From positions 1 through 8,229 of the forward strand of contig JAJRTI010000340.1 of NCBI GenBank assembly GCA_024278415.1: a stretch of DNA of 8,229 nt, read 5' to 3'. A program made the position numbers and the translations under genes. The notes beneath the pieces are model-generated. The model was not told the origin of the DNA. It ran no database searches and was given only the letters and a program-made list of their open reading frames with translations. This document shows, piece by piece, positions 6,637-8,229 of this stretch. Within the stretch, counting starts at the first letter, position 1, and each line of letters opens with the position of its first letter. This DNA is from Planctomycetota bacterium (lineage in GTDB: Bacteria > Planctomycetota > Brocadiia > JAJRTI01).

Positions 6637-7707
6637 ATGAGACTGGACAAGATGGAAGGTGCGTGGACCGCGCTCGTCACGCCATTCGACGACGACGGCG
6701 AGATCGATTGGGCGGGGTACGAGAAGAATCTTCAGTTTCAGATCGACCAGGGCATTAGCGGCGTCCTGCCATGCGGCACGACCGGCGAGTCGCCGTCCCT
6801 GTCGTGGGACGAACAGAACGCGGTCATCGACAAAGCGATCCAGGCCGCGAAAGGCCACTGCCCGGTCCTCGCCGGTGTGGGCAGCAACTCCACCAGCGAA
6901 GCCCTGCGCGCAGCCGAGCACGCGGCCGAGTCCGGCGCCCAAGCGCTCCTGCTCGTGGACTGCTACTACAACGGCCCCTCCTCGCTGGAGCTGCGTATCT
7001 ACTATCACAGCGTCGTCGCAGCCCAGTTCCCCGACGTGGCCGTGGTGCCCTACATCATCCCCGGCCGCACGGGCTGCGCGATGGCGCCCGAGGATTTGGC
7101 GATCCTCGCCGGCGACTGTCCCAACGTGATCGCGGTCAAGGAGGCCACCGGCGACCTGGAGCGCATGGCGCGCACGCGGGAGCTGTGCGGCCCCGACTTC
7201 AGCATCATGTCCGGCGACGACGACATGACGCTGGAGATGATGACGCGCGCCGCGATCGCGGCCAACGGCGTGATCTCGGTCATGACCAACGTCGCGCCCG
7301 CGGCCATCGAGCAGATGACCCGCGCCGCGCTCGCCGGCGACACGGACAAGGCGCGCCAGCTCGCGGATGCGCTCGCACCGCTGTTCGGCTTGGTCACGGT
7401 GCCCGTGGACAACGAACGCACGCTGCCGAACGGCGAGAAGGTGATGGTGCGGGACAAGTTCCGCAACCCGTTGGGCGTCAAGACGCTCATGGCCGGCCTC
7501 GGCATGGCCGCCGGCCCCACGCGCCGGCCCCTGGGCGAGATGACCGAGATCGGCGTCGCAATCGTGCGCGACGCGGCGCGCCAAGTCTGGCAGCGCAACC
7601 CCGAGATCCTCCTGCCCATCGGCGAGCACTACGGAGTCGACGTGAGCGCCCGCATCGAGGACGACAACGTCTGGGCCGCAATGACCGCGTGCCGGCTGAT
7701 GAGGTAG
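6637..7707 (+). CDS. DapA-family (dihydrodipicolinate synthase-like) aldolase
   Basis: This 356-residue TIM-barrel enzyme belongs to the DHDPS / N-acetylneuraminate lyase superfamily of Schiff-base aldolases acting on pyruvate. Key residues are all present: GTTGE (47-51, with T48 and T49), YYN (110-112), Y139 and R144 in PYIIPGRTG, the Schiff-base lysine K168 in AVKEATGD, and NGVISV (210-215). These match the E. coli DapA set (T44, T45, Y107, Y133, R138, K161), so a lysine-pathway role as dapA is plausible. It is longer than the usual 290-300 residues. About 24 extra residues (253-276) precede the NPLGVKTLM helix, and a C-terminal extension of about 35 residues follows residue 321. These additions and the sugar-kinase neighbour also allow a sugar-acid or other keto-acid aldolase. 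It has its own strong promoter, and a GGAGG site decides the start. Confidence 0.85.
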   Translation: MRLDKMEGAWTALVTPFDDDGEIDWAGYEKNLQFQIDQGISGVLPCGTTGESPSLSWDEQNAVIDKAIQAAKGHCPVLAGVGSNSTSEALRAAEHAAESGAQALLLVDCYYNGPSSLELRIYYHSVVAAQFPDVAVVPYIIPGRTGCAMAPEDLAILAGDCPNVIAVKEATGDLERMARTRELCGPDFSIMSGDDDMTLEMMTRAAIAANGVISVMTNVAPAAIEQMTRAALAGDTDKARQLADALAPLFGLVTVPVDNERTLPNGEKVMVRDKFRNPLGVKTLMAGLGMAAGPTRRPLGEMTEIGVAIVRDAARQVWQRNPEILLPIGEHYGVDVSARIEDDNVWAAMTACRLMR

Positions 7708-7727
7708 AAGCTGGAAGCCGCTAAGCT

Positions 7728-7830
7728 CGGAGGCCACTAAGGCACGAAGACACAAAGAAGCACGAAGAAGAGACCCTAGGCCCCTGTCTCCTTTGTGTTC
7801 CTTCGTGTCTTTGTGTCTTTGTGGCCTCCG
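7728..7830. repeat. 103-bp imperfect palindrome of ACACAAAG-type units
   Basis: Outer arms CGGAGGCCAC (7728-7737) and GTGGCCTCCG (7821-7830) are perfect. Inside, the left arm is built from about three units of the form (A/G)CAC(A/G)AAG and the right arm from their complements (CTTTGTGT and variants). The mismatches are nearly all transitions, many of which become G-U pairs in RNA. The centre pairs GAGAC with GTCTC around an 11-base loop containing CCTAGG. The structure fills most of the gap between the aldolase and the kinase, and could act as terminator, attenuator or RNA stabiliser, or be a miniature mobile palindrome. It lies only 25 bases upstream of the kinase start. Confidence 0.7.
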
Positions 7831-7855
7831 TTTCATCGCGAGTAGGAGATACCAC

Positions 7856-8229
7856 ATGAGCCTCATGGGACTCGACATTGGAACGACCGGCTGCAAGGCC
7901 ATCGTGTTCGACTTGGATGGCAAGGTCCTCTCCGCCGACTACGAGGAGTATCCGCTCCACACGCCGCAGCCGGGCTGGCTCGAACTCGACCCGGATCAAA
8001 TCTGGCGGAAGATCGCCAAGGTCGTGCGCACGGCCGCGGCCCGCGCGAGCGACCCCGTCCAGGCGCTCGCGATCTCGTGCCTGGGCGAGGCCGGCGCAAT
8101 GCTCGACAAGGACGGCAACGTGCTGTGCAATAGCATCGTCTGCTTCGACAACCGCGCGCAGGCGCTGTTCGACGAGTGGATGCAGGGCCAGGATCCGGCG
8201 GCGCTCATGGCCACGACCGGCCAGCCGCC
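7856..8229 (+). CDS. FGGY-family carbohydrate kinase, 5' part
   Basis: The reading frame starts at ATG 7856, seven bases after a good TAGGAG ribosome-binding site, and stays open to the window end (124 complete codons; full family members have about 490-520 residues). It opens with MGLDIGTTGCKAIVFDLDG, the phosphate-1 motif of the FGGY branch of the actin/hexokinase ATPase fold. PQPGWLELDPDQIW (residues 38-51) follows in the position of the usual 'p.pgw.eqdp..w' motif, then ALAISCLGEAGAMLDKDGNV. FGGY kinases phosphorylate sugars or polyols such as xylulose, gluconate or glycerol. The usual W.D.R motif is replaced by FDNRA. Substrate specificity cannot be assigned from this part. It follows the aldolase in the same direction, separated by the palindrome, and may share its transcript. 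Confidence 0.88.
   Translation, partial: MSLMGLDIGTTGCKAIVFDLDGKVLSADYEEYPLHTPQPGWLELDPDQIWRKIAKVVRTAAARASDPVQALAISCLGEAGAMLDKDGNVLCNSIVCFDNRAQALFDEWMQGQDPAALMATTGQP

Noticed and set aside
6514..7923. 469-residue minus-strand open frame
   Set aside because: It is antisense to the DapA-family gene and spans the palindrome; no domain is visible.

Overview
The window is bacterial, GC-rich and gene-dense, with short intergenic gaps. It carries Tad-type surface genes, a housekeeping aminoacyl-tRNA synthetase, a metallophosphoesterase, a DapA-family aldolase and the start of a sugar kinase. Gene style (TadE/TadG with a VWA domain, a PQQ-propeller fragment, palindromic intergenic repeats rich in ACACAAAG units) suggests an environmental bacterium of the Planctomycetota/Hydrogenedentota type or a neighbouring phylum. 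This is an impression from family resemblance; the window has no rRNA or other taxonomic marker that would settle it.

Layout: 1-247 has no gene but holds three strong inverted-repeat structures, the last a likely terminator for the leftward genes. 248-2829 is a compact minus-strand operon of three genes: a TadG-like membrane-anchored VWA protein, a secreted LolA/RseB-fold-like protein and a TadE-like pseudopilin-type protein, with a good promoter at 2860-2888. 2889-3521 has no intact gene. It contains two short perfect palindromes and a 52-codon minus-strand remnant that reads as the C-terminus of a PQQ-like beta-propeller protein. 3522-5012 (minus) is glutamyl-tRNA synthetase with a non-canonical KMSKS loop. 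5013-5359 is a divergent promoter region. 5360-6529 (plus) is a cytoplasmic calcineurin-like phosphoesterase. 6637-7707 (plus) is a DHDPS-family aldolase with its own strong sigma70-like promoter. A 103-bp imperfect palindrome then precedes the 5' part of an FGGY-family carbohydrate kinase that runs off the window.

How the genes work together: the three leftward genes probably form one envelope or pilus-related unit, in which a periplasmic lipid- or protein-binding-type factor sits between two Tad minor components. The rightward aldolase and kinase may belong to one catabolic or amino-sugar/sugar-acid pathway, but the palindrome between them and the cut-off kinase leave this open. I saw no defence system, CRISPR array, complete mobile element or RNA gene. 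The points most worth following up are the LolA-like gene inside the Tad operon, the Tyr-rich insertion in the VWA domain, the changed KMSKS of GltX, and the two families of palindromic repeats.
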